In this document: positions 1 to 13,636 of the stretch, piece after piece | Numbering within the stretch: position 1 is the first letter of the stretch | Layout: every line of letters begins with the position of its first letter | Source: Ruminococcaceae bacterium BL-4 | Lineage (GTDB): Bacteria > Bacillota > Clostridia > Oscillospirales > Acutalibacteraceae | NCBI GenBank assembly: GCA_902809935.1 | Contig: LR778134.1 | Location: 1,736,001-1,800,000 of the forward strand | Direction of reading: 5' to 3' | Length of the DNA stretch: 64,000 nucleotides | Notes under the pieces: generated by a model | Databases searched by the model: none | Seen by the model: the letters and a program-made list of their open reading frames with translations, nothing else | What the model was told of the DNA's origin: nothing | Program-made: the position numbers and the translations under genes

Positions 1-2
1 CT

Positions 3-1325
3 TTGGCGGATTCCTTTTCAGGACAGTCTGCGAAAGATAAAATAAAATTAATTCGGAAACATCTCAAAGAATTGGGAGTGCAGGCACAGCTTTATAGTTT
101 GTTGGAGGATACCGCATGGGGAACAAATCTGCGCGGCAGCGATATCGACTACAATCCCTTCTTCCTATCTTATTTTTTAGTTACGGAAGAGAATGCGATT
201 CTTTACGTAGAAAAGGACAGGCTGTCTGAAGAAGCGCGGGATTCCCTCGAAGAAAATAACATCGAGGTTCGCCCATATGGCGCTTTGCAGAAAAACTTGC
301 AGCAGGATTTTGGTGGCTGCAAGTTCCTCGTGAGTCTTCCTGATATCTGTTGGACTTGTGTGCGTTTGTTGATCCAAAATCCAACGGTCACTGTTGTTTA
401 TGGGTCCGATGTGATTAGGAATCTAAAAGGCGTTAAGAATGAAACAGAGCTTTCTAATTTACGCACTGCACATTTATGGGATGGCGTTGCTCTAACCAAA
501 TTTGCTGTGTGGTTATCCAACCGGATGAAAAACGGAACGCCTACGGGGGAATATGATGTCTGTGAAAAATTGAAAGCACTTCGTGCTGCACTGCCGGAAA
601 ATCGCGGTGAAAGTTTTGCAACCATTGCAGCTTTTGGAAAAAATGCAGCAATGATGCATTACGAACCTACAAAAGAAAAATATTCTATGATAGAACCGCA
701 TGGATTTTTGCTGATTGATTCCGGTGGACAATTTTTGACCGGTACGACTGATGTGACCAGAACATTTTCAATGGGGCCTCTTACTGAAGAGGAACGCGAG
801 AGCTATACATTCGTATTGAAAGCCCATATTAGTCTTGCCATGGCGCATTTTCCGGAAGGAACGACCGGAGGAGCATTGGACGCGCTTTCGAGAGAACAAG
901 TCTGGAGAGTCGGGCAGGATTATCGCTGCGGAACAGGACATGGAGTCGGATATTATGGCGGAGTTCATGAGGGACCGCAGAATTTTTGTCCGGGCAGCCC
1001 GATTCCGCTTAAAGTTGGCATGACGATTACAGATGAACCCGGCATTTATAAGGATGAAAAATTTGGAATCCGGATTGAAAATATGCTGGAAGTCGTTTTT
1101 TGGAAAAATACAGAGTATGGCGACTTTTATGGGTTTCGTCCGCTTACACTGTTTCCAATTGATACAACTCCGCTCTGCTTGGAGATGATGACGCGGGAAG
1201 AAAAAGAATATTTAAATCAATATCATAAAACAGTCTATGAAAAGTTGTCTCCTCTTCTTGAAAAAGAAGAACGTGAATGGCTGCAAAGGGCATGCCGCCC
1301 AGTTTCTGAAGGAGGAAATTTATGA
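3..1325 (+). CDS. Xaa-Pro aminopeptidase, M24B family (5' partial)
   Basis: Metal-dependent aminopeptidase that removes an N-terminal residue ahead of proline in cytoplasmic peptides. The pita-bread catalytic domain fills the C-terminal half. Using numbering from the first codon in the window, the five metal ligands are visible: D239 and D250 (in GTTDVTRTF), H313 (GTGHGVG), E345 (DEPGIY) and E359 (RIENM). Residues 1-140 look like the second creatinase-like N-terminal domain. Full-length clostridial relatives are near 590 residues and carry another N-terminal domain, so the gene very probably begins upstream and the TTG at position 3 is internal. Its stop overlaps the pyrB start as ATGA, which implies cotranscription with pyrBI. 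Family call is firm; substrate preference is inferred. Confidence 0.9.
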   Translation: MADSFSGQSAKDKIKLIRKHLKELGVQAQLYSLLEDTAWGTNLRGSDIDYNPFFLSYFLVTEENAILYVEKDRLSEEARDSLEENNIEVRPYGALQKNLQQDFGGCKFLVSLPDICWTCVRLLIQNPTVTVVYGSDVIRNLKGVKNETELSNLRTAHLWDGVALTKFAVWLSNRMKNGTPTGEYDVCEKLKALRAALPENRGESFATIAAFGKNAAMMHYEPTKEKYSMIEPHGFLLIDSGGQFLTGTTDVTRTFSMGPLTEEERESYTFVLKAHISLAMAHFPEGTTGGALDALSREQVWRVGQDYRCGTGHGVGYYGGVHEGPQNFCPGSPIPLKVGMTITDEPGIYKDEKFGIRIENMLEVVFWKNTEYGDFYGFRPLTLFPIDTTPLCLEMMTREEKEYLNQYHKTVYEKLSPLLEKEEREWLQRACRPVSEGGNL

Positions 1326-2245
1326 GAAGCCTAATTGATCCGCTCGATTTGTCTATCAAAGAAATCGATTCTATTTTGGATTTAGCAGATGATATTGCAA
1401 AGGACCCGAAACGCTATCGCCATGTTTGTGACGGCAAAAAACTTGCGACGCTTTTTTATGAGCCAAGCACACGCACACGCCTGAGTTTTGAAGCTGCTAT
1501 GCTCAATATGGGCGGCAGCGTGATGGGATTTGCTACCGCTGATTCTTCCTCTGCTACAAAGGGAGAAAGTGTGGCAGATACCATTCGTGTGGTTTCCTGT
1601 TATGCGGATATCTGTGCAATGAGGCACCCAAAAGAGGGCGCTCCGTTAAGGGCATCGCTCTATTCCAAAATACCGGTGATCAATGCCGGAGACGGAGGGC
1701 ATCAGCATCCGACTCAGACTTTGGCGGATCTGATGACAATTCGGCAGAAAAAAGGGCGCCTTTCTCATTTGACGATTGGGCTTTGTGGAGATCTAAAGTT
1801 TGGCAGAACGGTCCATTCTTTAATTAAATCGCTTTCTCGATATGAAGGGATCAGCTTTGTGCTGATTTCGCCGGAGGAGCTGCGTGTACCAAGCTATATT
1901 CTTGAGGAAGTTTTAAAGCCAAAAAGGATTTCCTATAAAGAAGTCAGCAATTTGGAGCTTGCCATGGGGGAACTTGATTTACTTTACATGACCCGCGTGC
2001 AGAAGGAACGTTTTTTCAATGAAGCGGATTATGTCCGTTTGAAAGATACTTATATCTTGACTGAGGACAAGCTTCGCAATGCAAAACCGGATATGTATAT
2101 TCTGCATCCATTGCCGCGTGTGAATGAGATTTCTTTGGAAGTAGACGATGATCCGCGTGCTGCTTATTTTGATCAGGTACAAAATGGTGTTTATGTACGA
2201 ATGGCGCTGATGATGAAACTTTTGGGGGTGGAAAAGCCATGCTGA
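1322..2245 (+). CDS. pyrB: Aspartate carbamoyltransferase catalytic chain
   Basis: Catalyses carbamoyl phosphate plus aspartate to N-carbamoylaspartate, the committed step of pyrimidine synthesis. The carbamoyl-phosphate motif STRTRLSFE is at residues 49-57, followed by the [13 protein letters not shown] segment, and the aspartate-site HPLPRVNEI is near the C terminus. At 307 residues it has the normal family length. A GGAGGA ribosome site precedes the ATG, which overlaps the upstream peptidase stop by four bases. It overlaps pyrI by seven bases, so the two chains are probably made together for the allosteric dodecamer. No PyrR-type leader is visible because the gene is embedded in an operon; any attenuator would lie outside the window. 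Confidence 0.97.
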   Translation: MRSLIDPLDLSIKEIDSILDLADDIAKDPKRYRHVCDGKKLATLFYEPSTRTRLSFEAAMLNMGGSVMGFATADSSSATKGESVADTIRVVSCYADICAMRHPKEGAPLRASLYSKIPVINAGDGGHQHPTQTLADLMTIRQKKGRLSHLTIGLCGDLKFGRTVHSLIKSLSRYEGISFVLISPEELRVPSYILEEVLKPKRISYKEVSNLELAMGELDLLYMTRVQKERFFNEADYVRLKDTYILTEDKLRNAKPDMYILHPLPRVNEISLEVDDDPRAAYFDQVQNGVYVRMALMMKLLGVEKPC

Positions 2246-2667
2246 ATATTGATTCTTTGCAGACTGGAATTGTCATTGATCATATTCCTGCCGGAGAAAG
2301 TATGCGTATTTATGAGCTCCTTCATCTGGAACAAATGGACTGTTGTGTTGCGGTGATCAAAAATGCACGCAGTACAAAATATGGACGGAAAGATATCATT
2401 AAAATTGAGGGCGATGTTAAGATTAACCTTGATGTTTTGGGGTTTGTTGATCCAAATATCACAGTCGATTTTATTAAAAATGGAAAAATTATTGAGAAAA
2501 AGACGATGAAACTTCCTCAGTATCTGAAAAATGTAATTAAATGCAAAAATCCTCGCTGCATTACAACAATTGAAGAAGAAATCGATCAGGTGTTTCAGCT
2601 TTGTGATCCTAAAACAAGACGGTATCGCTGCATTTATTGTGAACAAGAATATTCTCCGAGATCATAA
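2239..2667 (+). CDS. pyrI: Aspartate carbamoyltransferase regulatory chain
   Basis: Regulatory subunit that binds nucleotide effectors and, through a zinc domain, contacts PyrB. The 142-residue length is typical of clostridial PyrI. The C-terminal zinc site is complete: the pair in CKNPRC, then the pair in CIYC after about 25 residues. The N-terminal allosteric domain contains the usual [10 protein letters not shown] segment. The ATG lies inside the end of pyrB. A strong terminator follows 10 bases after the stop, so this is the last gene of the operon. Confidence 0.96.
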   Translation: MLNIDSLQTGIVIDHIPAGESMRIYELLHLEQMDCCVAVIKNARSTKYGRKDIIKIEGDVKINLDVLGFVDPNITVDFIKNGKIIEKKTMKLPQYLKNVIKCKNPRCITTIEEEIDQVFQLCDPKTRRYRCIYCEQEYSPRS

Positions 2668-2676
2668 AATTATTTT

Positions 2677-2706
2677 AGGCCGACGTTTTGGCGTCGGCCT
2701 TTTTTA
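2677..2706 (+). terminator. Rho-independent terminator of the pyrBI operon
   Basis: A nine-base-pair stem (AGGCCGACG paired with CGTCGGCCT) with a small loop, followed by six T residues, directly downstream of pyrI. Confidence 0.92.
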
Positions 2707-2794
2707 ATTGTTAAAATTAAAGAAAAATCCATAAATTTGAGCCCAAAATCAATTATAATAAAAAACATGATCTCATTTTTAGGAGCGTGACGAA

Positions 2795-3439
2795 ATGAAT
2801 TGGATTGATAAATTGGATCGAAAATTCGGAAGGCATTCGATTTCACACTTGATGTACGGGATTTCTGCTGTGATGTTGATTGTCTACTTCGCAAATTTGC
2901 TGACGAGGGGAACAGTTTATCAGCTGCTTGCTTTTAACCGTTCTTTGATCTTTTCGGGACAGATCTGGAGGGTAATCACTTTCTTGATTCTTCCGCCGAA
3001 CAACTCTCCTATCTGGATTTTATTCAGCCTGTATTTTTATTGTCTGATCGGCAATGGATTGGAGCAGGAATGGGGCAGCTTCCGCTTTAATTTGTTTTAT
3101 TTGATTGGTGCTTTTGGAGCAATTATTTCCGGCTTTTTGACAGGATATGCAGTCAATGATTATCTGAACTTTTCTATGTTTCTGGCATTTGCAGCAATCT
3201 ATCCAGATTTTCAGATTCTTGTCTTTTTCGTCCTGCCGATTCAAGTAAAATATCTTGCCATTCTCGACGTCGTTTTTTATGCGCTTTCTTTTATAAGTGG
3301 AACTTTTTCAACTCGGATAGCAATTTTGATGGCACTTTTAAATGTGATTCTTTTCTTCGGCAGTGATTTTTATCATCATTTAAAAGGGGAATCCAGCTAT
3401 CGGCAGACACGCAATAACTGGAGAAATTTTTATCGATAA
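2795..3439 (+). CDS. Rhomboid-like membrane protein, probably catalytically inactive
   Basis: A 214-residue integral membrane protein with about six hydrophobic segments and a rhomboid/derlin-like layout. There is an early WR pair in the first loop (GQIWRVITF) and a central hydrophobic core. The usual GxSG nucleophile motif is not seen; the corresponding helix reads LNFSMFLAFAA, so proteolysis is doubtful. A ribosome site (AGGAG) lies about 10 bases before the ATG. The stop overlaps a possible start of the next gene, suggesting a two-gene unit with the lipoprotein. Role unknown; by analogy with pseudorhomboids it may bind or escort membrane proteins. Confidence 0.7.
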   Translation: MNWIDKLDRKFGRHSISHLMYGISAVMLIVYFANLLTRGTVYQLLAFNRSLIFSGQIWRVITFLILPPNNSPIWILFSLYFYCLIGNGLEQEWGSFRFNLFYLIGAFGAIISGFLTGYAVNDYLNFSMFLAFAAIYPDFQILVFFVLPIQVKYLAILDVVFYALSFISGTFSTRIAILMALLNVILFFGSDFYHHLKGESSYRQTRNNWRNFYR

Positions 3440-3462
3440 TGACTTGCAGAAAGGGAACATCC

Positions 3463-4713
3463 ATGAAAAGAATTCGAGCCTTGGCGGTTTTACTTTGTTT
3501 TTGCATGATCTTTTCCGGCTGCAGCTTTCATGATTTTCCATGGGATTCTCAGAGTCAGCATCAGCAGACTCAAACGATGTCAGAAAGCGATTCACAGGCA
3601 CAGGCACAGAAAGATTTAAAAATTGAACAAAAAAGTGATTATGAAAATTTGCCTGATGATGACTGCCGAACTCTTTATGATCAGCTTTTGTCTGGAGTAT
3701 CGGAGATTTCTACTCAGCAGCAGTCTGATGGAAGCTATTCAATTCAGGAAGTCACTGTTTCGCGCTCTCTTTCCGCTGCACAAATTCGGGAAAGTGTAAG
3801 AGCAATGCGAAACGATCATCCCGAATACTTTTGGATAAGTACCGTTTATCAATATCGGTATTTTGGAGGCAATACTTCTGTACAGTTGTTTTCATATCTT
3901 TCTCCGGAAGAAAGCACTGAAAATTCGCAGCAGTTAAAACAGGTTATTGATGGAGTTCTTGCCGATGTATCGGAGAACAGTAGTGACCTTGACCGGGAGA
4001 TTGCAGTCTTTCATGCACTTTCTAATCAATGCAAATATGATTTTGATGCCGAAAAAGACGAGAGTAAATGGCGGGCTTATACGGCAGTTGGAGCACTCCT
4101 AGATGGAAAAGCAGTCTGTGATGGGTATGCGCGGGCTATGGAGTTACTATGCGCTTATGTAAAAATCCCTTGTAGGATTATTTATGGCACCTCTAAGGGT
4201 AGCCCCCATGCTTGGAATTTGGTTAAACTTGATGGAAATTGGTATCATTTTGATCCCACTTGGATAGACGGCAACAGTATTCGTGTCTATGATGCTTTTA
4301 ATGTAACAGACAAAGTAATTGAGCTGGATCATACAATCAGCCCTATCAATGGAGAAGAAGACGGAAATTTTGAAATGCCAGCCTGCACGGCAACAGAAGA
4401 TAATTATTTCGTTGCGCGGGGGATCCATATTAATAGGACTAACGATTTGGATTCAGAAGGGATTATAAAAGCTTTAAAAGAGGCGATGCTTTCTGGAGAT
4501 ACAAATTTGGCCTTTTACATCGACCCTTCCATCGATTTTCAAACAGAATTAAAAGCACTTTTTTCGGGCCCTCCTTATCAATTTCAGCAATGGGTAGAGA
4601 CAGCGGATTTTTTGCTGCCTTCAGAAAAACAGATTCATTATAATAATGTTCGTTATATTCCTTTTGAGGCAATGCATGGAATCAGCTTGCAGCTTGATTA
4701 TCAGGAATCTTAA
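3463..4713 (+). CDS. Lipoprotein with transglutaminase-like domain
   Basis: Exported lipoprotein: a hydrophobic signal ends in a lipobox (IFSGC), followed by a Gln/Ser-rich linker. A transglutaminase-like domain occupies the middle. It has a Cys in GKAVCDGYARA, a His in GSPHAWNLV and an Asp in WYHFDPTW, which is the full triad of this cysteine-protease-like fold. The C-terminal ~130 residues match nothing I recognise. I chose the ATG at 3463 because GAAAGGGAA sits seven bases upstream and the signal peptide starts directly after it; an ATG at 3439 would add eight residues. Such proteins are usually thought to act on peptides or cell wall at the outer membrane face. Substrate unknown. Confidence 0.82.
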   Translation: MKRIRALAVLLCFCMIFSGCSFHDFPWDSQSQHQQTQTMSESDSQAQAQKDLKIEQKSDYENLPDDDCRTLYDQLLSGVSEISTQQQSDGSYSIQEVTVSRSLSAAQIRESVRAMRNDHPEYFWISTVYQYRYFGGNTSVQLFSYLSPEESTENSQQLKQVIDGVLADVSENSSDLDREIAVFHALSNQCKYDFDAEKDESKWRAYTAVGALLDGKAVCDGYARAMELLCAYVKIPCRIIYGTSKGSPHAWNLVKLDGNWYHFDPTWIDGNSIRVYDAFNVTDKVIELDHTISPINGEEDGNFEMPACTATEDNYFVARGIHINRTNDLDSEGIIKALKEAMLSGDTNLAFYIDPSIDFQTELKALFSGPPYQFQQWVETADFLLPSEKQIHYNNVRYIPFEAMHGISLQLDYQES

Positions 4714-4788
4714 AAAGCAGATCATTTCTATAAAAAACGATCTGTATGACATATAAATAGTTATTAGGGAAAACGAGGAGGATTTTTA

Positions 4789-5616
4789 GTGTTACAGGAT
4801 ATTTTACCACATATTTATCATAATTCATTTGAGCTGCGTTCTGCAAAAGAGGACGATGCTGTTTTTATTTTTCGGAGAAACCAAGTCCTTTTAAAGGTCG
4901 CTGATGGTCAGTTGACCTTACCGCATATCAAAGATTTTTCACAGATTGCTCCGGAGCATTGTCGCTCCCTGTTTTCGATTGATGATACATGGTATTCCAT
5001 GCTAAAGGAAGGCGAAATTACTCCACCGGAGGGGTATGACTATTATTCTACTGCGCAGTACCGAGAATTTCGTCCCATGGAAGTTCTATTTCCCTGTGCT
5101 GTCGCTGGAAGTTTGAATAGATGGTATCTGGATAATCGATATTGCGGTGCTTGTGGGGAAAAACTGCAGGACAGTGAAGAGGAAAGAGCTTTGCTCTGCC
5201 CTTCATGCGGGAAAATCTTATACCCAAAGATTTGTCCGGCAGTTATAGTTGCCGTTCGTGACGGAGATCGTCTTCTCTTAACAAAATACGCAGGACGCTC
5301 ATTTAAAAGATATGCGCTGATTGCCGGCTTTAATGAAATCGGAGAGTCTATTGAAGAGACGGTTCATCGCGAAGTCTTTGAAGAAGTAGGATTAAAAGTT
5401 AAAAATTTAAGATTTTACAAATCACAGCCATGGGTATTTACCGATACTTTATTAATGGGATTTTTTTGTGATCTTGACGGAAAAGATCAGATTACACTGC
5501 AGGAAAGCGAGCTGTCGGTTGGCACGTGGGTAAAACGCAGCGAATTGCCGAAGGACATGGCAAAGCTTAGTTTGACTGGAGAAATGATTGAGCGTTTTCG
5601 CAAAGGAATTAGATAA
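4789..5616 (+). CDS. nudC: NADH pyrophosphatase, Nudix family
   Basis: Hydrolyses NAD(H) to NMN(H) and AMP, and in some bacteria removes NAD caps from RNA. A four-Cys zinc ribbon is visible (CGACG, then CPSCG), followed by the Nudix box (GFNEIGE...REVFEEVG) and the SQPWVF motif that marks the NudC subgroup. At 275 residues it is normal length. It starts with GTG after an AGGAGG site. The gene stands alone; an imperfect inverted repeat around 4717-4745 separates it from the lipoprotein gene. Confidence 0.93.
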   Translation: MLQDILPHIYHNSFELRSAKEDDAVFIFRRNQVLLKVADGQLTLPHIKDFSQIAPEHCRSLFSIDDTWYSMLKEGEITPPEGYDYYSTAQYREFRPMEVLFPCAVAGSLNRWYLDNRYCGACGEKLQDSEEERALLCPSCGKILYPKICPAVIVAVRDGDRLLLTKYAGRSFKRYALIAGFNEIGESIEETVHREVFEEVGLKVKNLRFYKSQPWVFTDTLLMGFFCDLDGKDQITLQESELSVGTWVKRSELPKDMAKLSLTGEMIERFRKGIR

Positions 5617-5650
5617 ATCAAAAAAAGGTGAAAAAAGGTGAAAAAAGGGG

Positions 5651-5679
5651 TTGACAAAAGGAAGTAGGTTTGGTATTAT
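5651..5679 (+). promoter_or_regulatory. rRNA operon promoter
   Basis: A perfect -35 TTGACA at 5651-5656 and -10 TATTAT at 5674-5679 with a 17-base spacer, about 215 bases before the 16S gene. This is the strength expected for an rRNA operon. Confidence 0.9.
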
Positions 5680-5715
5680 AGTAAAGCTGACTCGCGAGAA
5701 ACGAGCGGCGCAGGA

Positions 5716-5735
5716 CCTTGAAAATTAAACAACGA
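5716..5735 (+). other. 5' arm of the 16S precursor processing stem
   Basis: This segment is complementary over 20 bases, with one mismatch, to 7488-7507 downstream of 16S. The two arms would form the long helix that loops out pre-16S RNA and is normally cut by RNase III. Confidence 0.8.
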
Positions 5736-5894
5736 AAAGAGACAAAGGGACCCGTAAAGATTCCGAGAGGGATTGAAACGGAACGAGAAGAAAAACTCGT
5801 AAAAAACGGACAAAAAGAAAACACGCAAGTGTTTTGAAATGAGCTATAAGAAAGCTCTGAAATAGATTAGAGCGCGTAAGCGTTTTGATAAAAT

Positions 5895-7425
<1,531 letters not shown>

Positions 7426-7487
7426 TGGAGAACAGTTAAATGGAAGCATTTAACGACATTCCAAGGTCAGGTTTCCTGAGTCTCTAA

Positions 7488-7507
7488 TCGTTGTTTAATT
7501 TTGAAGG
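7488..7507 (+). other. 3' arm of the 16S precursor processing stem
   Basis: Pairs with 5716-5735 (one mismatch in 20), enclosing 16S rRNA. It lies in the spacer before tRNA-Ala. Confidence 0.8.
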
Positions 7508-7556
7508 CCTTGCAAAAGGACTTCAGTTAGGTGGAAGGGTAACAGCCACCAGTTAT

Positions 7557-7632
7557 GGGGGTATAGCTCAGCTGGGAGAGCGCCTGCTTTGCAAGCAGGA
7601 GGTCAACGGTTCGATCCCGTTTATCTCCACCA
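7557..7632 (+). tRNA. tRNA-Ala (anticodon TGC)
   Basis: A 76-base cloverleaf with encoded CCA. The acceptor arms GGGGGTA and TATCTCC pair, the anticodon loop is TTTGCAA, and the T arm has GGTTCGATCC. It sits in the 16S-23S spacer, the usual place for tRNA-Ala. Confidence 0.97.
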
Positions 7633-7696
7633 AGGCTCCAAAAGGGAGTCGAAATAAAAAGATGGGCAGACGGTGAGAGCCGGAAGCCGGAAACAT

Positions 7697-7773
<77 letters not shown>

Positions 7774-7790
7774 GCACCGAAAGGTGCAAG

Positions 7791-7823
7791 TTGTACATTG
7801 AAAACTGAATAAAGAAGTAGAAG
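7791..7823 (+). other. 5' arm of the 23S precursor processing stem
   Basis: About 33 bases almost fully complementary to 10800-10834 beyond the 23S gene, with one mismatch and a two-base bulge. The pair would form the pre-23S processing helix. Confidence 0.82.
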
Positions 7824-7938
7824 CAGATATTGAACGCAACAATGAGTAAAATCATTGTTAGAAATTATTATCAAATCTACAATTTCATTAAGCGGTGATG
7901 AGAAATCATCACCTGCTGAGAACCAAAGAAGAACACAT

Positions 7939-10769
<2,831 letters not shown>

Positions 10770-10799
10770 TTAACCTTCTTTGGTTCGCGCTCTTTCTCT

Positions 10800-10834
10800 C
10801 TTCTACTTACCTTTATTCAGTTTTCAGTGTACAA
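10800..10834 (+). other. 3' arm of the 23S precursor processing stem
   Basis: Complement of 7791-7823. It lies between 23S and tRNA-Lys, where a 5S gene would commonly follow in other operons. Confidence 0.82.
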
Positions 10835-10850
10835 AATGTGCATGTTTTAT

Positions 10851-10926
10851 GCACCATTAGCTCAGTTGGTAGAGCACCTGACTCTTAATCAGGGTGTCCC
10901 GGGTTCGAGTCCCTGATGGTGCACCA
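10851..10926 (+). tRNA. tRNA-Lys (anticodon CTT)
   Basis: A 76-base cloverleaf with encoded CCA. The acceptor GCACCAT pairs with ATGGTGC. The anticodon stem CCTGA/TCAGG encloses the loop CTCTTAA, giving CTT. It directly follows the 23S processing stem and precedes the operon terminator, so it is probably cotranscribed with the rRNAs. Confidence 0.96.
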
Positions 10927-10934
10927 AACTACTT

Positions 10935-10970
10935 CCGGGCTGCCAGCTTGGCTGCCCGGTTTTTCTTTTT
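10935..10970 (+). terminator. Terminator of the rRNA-tRNA operon
   Basis: Ten-base arms CCGGGCTGCC and GGCTGCCCGG (one mismatch) are followed by a long T-rich run, nine bases after tRNA-Lys. Confidence 0.88.
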
Positions 10971-10986
10971 TAAGGTTAATATTTAT

Positions 10987-11023
10987 AGTCCCTGTTGATT
11001 TTAAATCAGCAGGGACTTTTTTT
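10987..11023. terminator. Second hairpin with T run, probably bidirectional
   Basis: An inverted repeat beginning AGTCCCTG and ending CAGGGACT, followed by seven T on the plus strand. It lies between the rRNA operon and the convergent LysR remnant and could end transcripts from either side. Confidence 0.65.
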
Positions 11024-11074
11024 AAGCTCACTCGCTTTTTACGGGTGGGCTTGATTTTATATGCTTCCTAAACG

Positions 11075-11845
11075 TTAAACGGTCCGATTCATATGAATCT
11101 GTTCAATTTCAGAAAAATATTGGAACAGAAGCTCTAGAAAATATTTTGAGGGATGTGACAAGTACCGCTCTTTATGTCGAATGAGAGATAAGTGTTGGTT
11201 TAATGGTTCGTTTTGACAGTAAACTGGGAAAATATTAATGTCTTCCGGAATGTCTTTTCGCTGATTCACAAGGCACATTTGCGAAGCAAAGCAAGCAGCC
11301 AGTTTTTTAAAGCAGATAATCGAGCTGATCTGCGTATAAGAACTCGTCATATATACTTTTGGGATTATACCGCCGTTATCAAAGCATTCTTTAATTTTAC
11401 GCCCCATTCGGTTTGAAAGAATGCAGAATGGCAGCTTGGAAAAATCGTTGATATTGGCTCCATGAAGCGCCGCCGCTTTCAGTGACTCTGCCTCTTCGTG
11501 ATAATACTGCTGTAAAAGAGAATCAGCTACGCAGAGGTAGATCTGATCAGTCATTAAATCCCAATTGAGCAGTTTGGAATTTTCTCCTTCCGATAAGACA
11601 ATCGCAAAATCCAACTCTCCGTCAAGGACCATGGGCTCGAGTTTTGAGGAAATTGTATCCGTAATCCGAATTTCCACGTTTGGATATCTTGCTGAAAATT
11701 TTGGAAGAATATTTGGTAAACACGCATTCATTCGCAATGTACTGGCGCCAAAACGCAGAACACCACGCTCTTCTTTCTTGATATCTGAAAGAATATCTTT
11801 TAAATTCGTTTGCTCTTTATTGACGACATTCGCAAAAGCCAACAC
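11075..11845 (-). pseudogene. LysR-type regulator lacking its DNA-binding domain
   Basis: About 256 codons encode the effector-binding domain of a LysR regulator, beginning in the linker helix just before the RGVLRFGAS segment that opens the first lobe. The N-terminal winged helix-turn-helix of about 60-70 residues is absent. Upstream, the same frame runs directly into the stop codon of the ABC transporter gene, eight bases away, so there is no room for it. No good ribosome site precedes the first possible start (TTG or GTG). I read this as a gene whose 5' end was lost when the ABC block was joined here. Alternatively it is a translated effector-only fragment, which I think less likely. Confidence 0.8.
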
Positions 11846-11854
11846 AAATTCCCA

Positions 11855-13636
11855 TTAGATTGCCATGCCTTCAAATTGACTATTATAGAGCTTTGCATAA
11901 AATCCGTTCGCGGCCAGCAGAGAATCGTGTGTACCTTTTTCTATAATTTGTCCCTCCTTCATAACGAGGATAACGTCTGCTTCCCGAATGGTAGAGAGGC
12001 GGTGGGCAACAATAAAACTGGTTCTGCCTTTCATCATTTCTGAGAATGCTTTTTGGATCTGAATTTCTGTGCGTGTATCGATGCTAGAGGTTGCTTCATC
12101 CAAAATCAGCATTGGAGGTAAGCAAAGCATAACACGAGCAATGCACAAAAGCTGCTTTTGTCCTTGACTGATACTGTCGCCATTTTCTTCAATAACTGTA
12201 TCATATCCATGAGAAAGCCGAGAGATAAAGCCATGTGCGTGTGCGGCTTTTGCAGCTTCGATGACTTCTTCGCGAGTAGCGTCTGGTTTTCCATAGGCAA
12301 TGTTTTCAAGAATAGTTCCTTCTTTTAACCAGGTATCCTGGAGCACCATACCATAACTTTTTCGTAAACTTTTTCTTGTAACACTCCGAATGTCGGTACC
12401 CGATACAGATATGCTACCGGAGTTCACGTCATAAAAACGCATCAAAAGGTTAATTAAAGTCGTTTTTCCACAGCCAGTTGGGCCAACTATTGCAACGCGT
12501 TCGCCAGAATAAACAGAAAGATTGAAGTCACGGATCAATTCCCGATCCGGTACATACTGGAAGGCCACGTCTTTGATAGTGACGCTACCATCTACGTTTT
12601 TCGGAGAGAGAACCTGCGCATCTTCTGCATCTGGAATTTGATCTTTTGCATCCAAAAATTCGAATACACGTGCGGCACAAGATAGAGCGTTTTGCATTTC
12701 GGTAATGACGCCGGAAATTTCATTGAATGGTTTTGTATACTGGTTTGCATAAGTTAAGAAGCAACTCAGCTCACCGATTGTAATTCCGCCGCTGATCGCT
12801 ATCAGGGAACCTACAAGGGCAACACCTGCGTAAACAAGGTTGTTCACAAAGCGAGTTGATGGATTTGTAATGCTAGAATAGAAAATTGCTTTCAAGCTAA
12901 CAGTGCTTAGCCGATCGTTGACTTCATCGAAATCTTTTAAATTTTCCTGTTCGTACCCGAAGTCCTGCACTACTTTGACTCCTTCAATTCGTTCATTGAT
13001 AAGAGCTGTTTGTTCACCGCGGACGGCGGTTTGTTCTCTAAAGTAATGGTAACTCTTTTTTGCGATAAACGCTGCGACTACGAGGCTTAGGGGGGTGACA
13101 CCAATTACAACAAGTGCAATTGGCAAGTTGACTGTGAGCATAAATATCAGAGTACCCAAAATTGTTAAAACTCCGGAGAAAAACTGAGTAAACCCCATCA
13201 GTAAGCCGTCTGAAAAGAGGTCAATATCGGCTACTACACGGCTTAAAAGATCACCGGTTTGATGGGCGTCAAGATAGGAGAGAGGCAATTTTTGTATTTT
13301 GTGGATGGATGAATCTCGCAAATTACGACTGACGCAATATGTGATGTGGTTGTTGCTGACACCGGAAATCCACTGACCAAGTCCAGCAACTCCTGCGACA
13401 ATCAAAATTTCGAGAAGTATATTCTTTACGCCAAAAAAATCCACTTTACCTTCGCCAATCATGAAATCAATCGCGCGTCCGGCGAGGATAGGAATATAAA
13501 GCTGACCAAAAACGGAAACTGCCGCAGAGATAATGCTCAAAACGATGAAAATACGGTATGGTGTAATTAATTTTAGAACACGAGAGAAAGTGGCGTGCTG
13601 ATGTTTTCGATCCTTTTTCTGAACTACCTGCTTCAT
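11855..13636 (-). CDS. ABC exporter half-transporter with catalytic Glu
   Basis: A 593-residue fusion of a six-helix export domain and an ATPase domain. Visible motifs are Walker A (GPTGCGKTT), a signature written ISQGQ instead of LSGGQ, Walker B with the catalytic acid (LILDEAT) and the switch histidine (IVAHR). Together with its upstream neighbour it should form a heterodimeric exporter of the BmrCD/LmrCD/TM287-288 type, with this chain carrying the Walker B and switch residues of the working ATP site. I chose the ATG at 13636: it overlaps the neighbour's stop as ATGA and AAGGAGGA precedes it. An upstream ATG at 13693 lies far inside the neighbour. Substrate unknown; drugs, lipids and peptides are all possible. 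Confidence 0.9.
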   Translation of the reverse strand: MKQVVQKKDRKHQHATFSRVLKLITPYRIFIVLSIISAAVSVFGQLYIPILAGRAIDFMIGEGKVDFFGVKNILLEILIVAGVAGLGQWISGVSNNHITYCVSRNLRDSSIHKIQKLPLSYLDAHQTGDLLSRVVADIDLFSDGLLMGFTQFFSGVLTILGTLIFMLTVNLPIALVVIGVTPLSLVVAAFIAKKSYHYFREQTAVRGEQTALINERIEGVKVVQDFGYEQENLKDFDEVNDRLSTVSLKAIFYSSITNPSTRFVNNLVYAGVALVGSLIAISGGITIGELSCFLTYANQYTKPFNEISGVITEMQNALSCAARVFEFLDAKDQIPDAEDAQVLSPKNVDGSVTIKDVAFQYVPDRELIRDFNLSVYSGERVAIVGPTGCGKTTLINLLMRFYDVNSGSISVSGTDIRSVTRKSLRKSYGMVLQDTWLKEGTILENIAYGKPDATREEVIEAAKAAHAHGFISRLSHGYDTVIEENGDSISQGQKQLLCIARVMLCLPPMLILDEATSSIDTRTEIQIQKAFSEMMKGRTSFIVAHRLSTIREADVILVMKEGQIIEKGTHDSLLAANGFYAKLYNSQFEGMAI

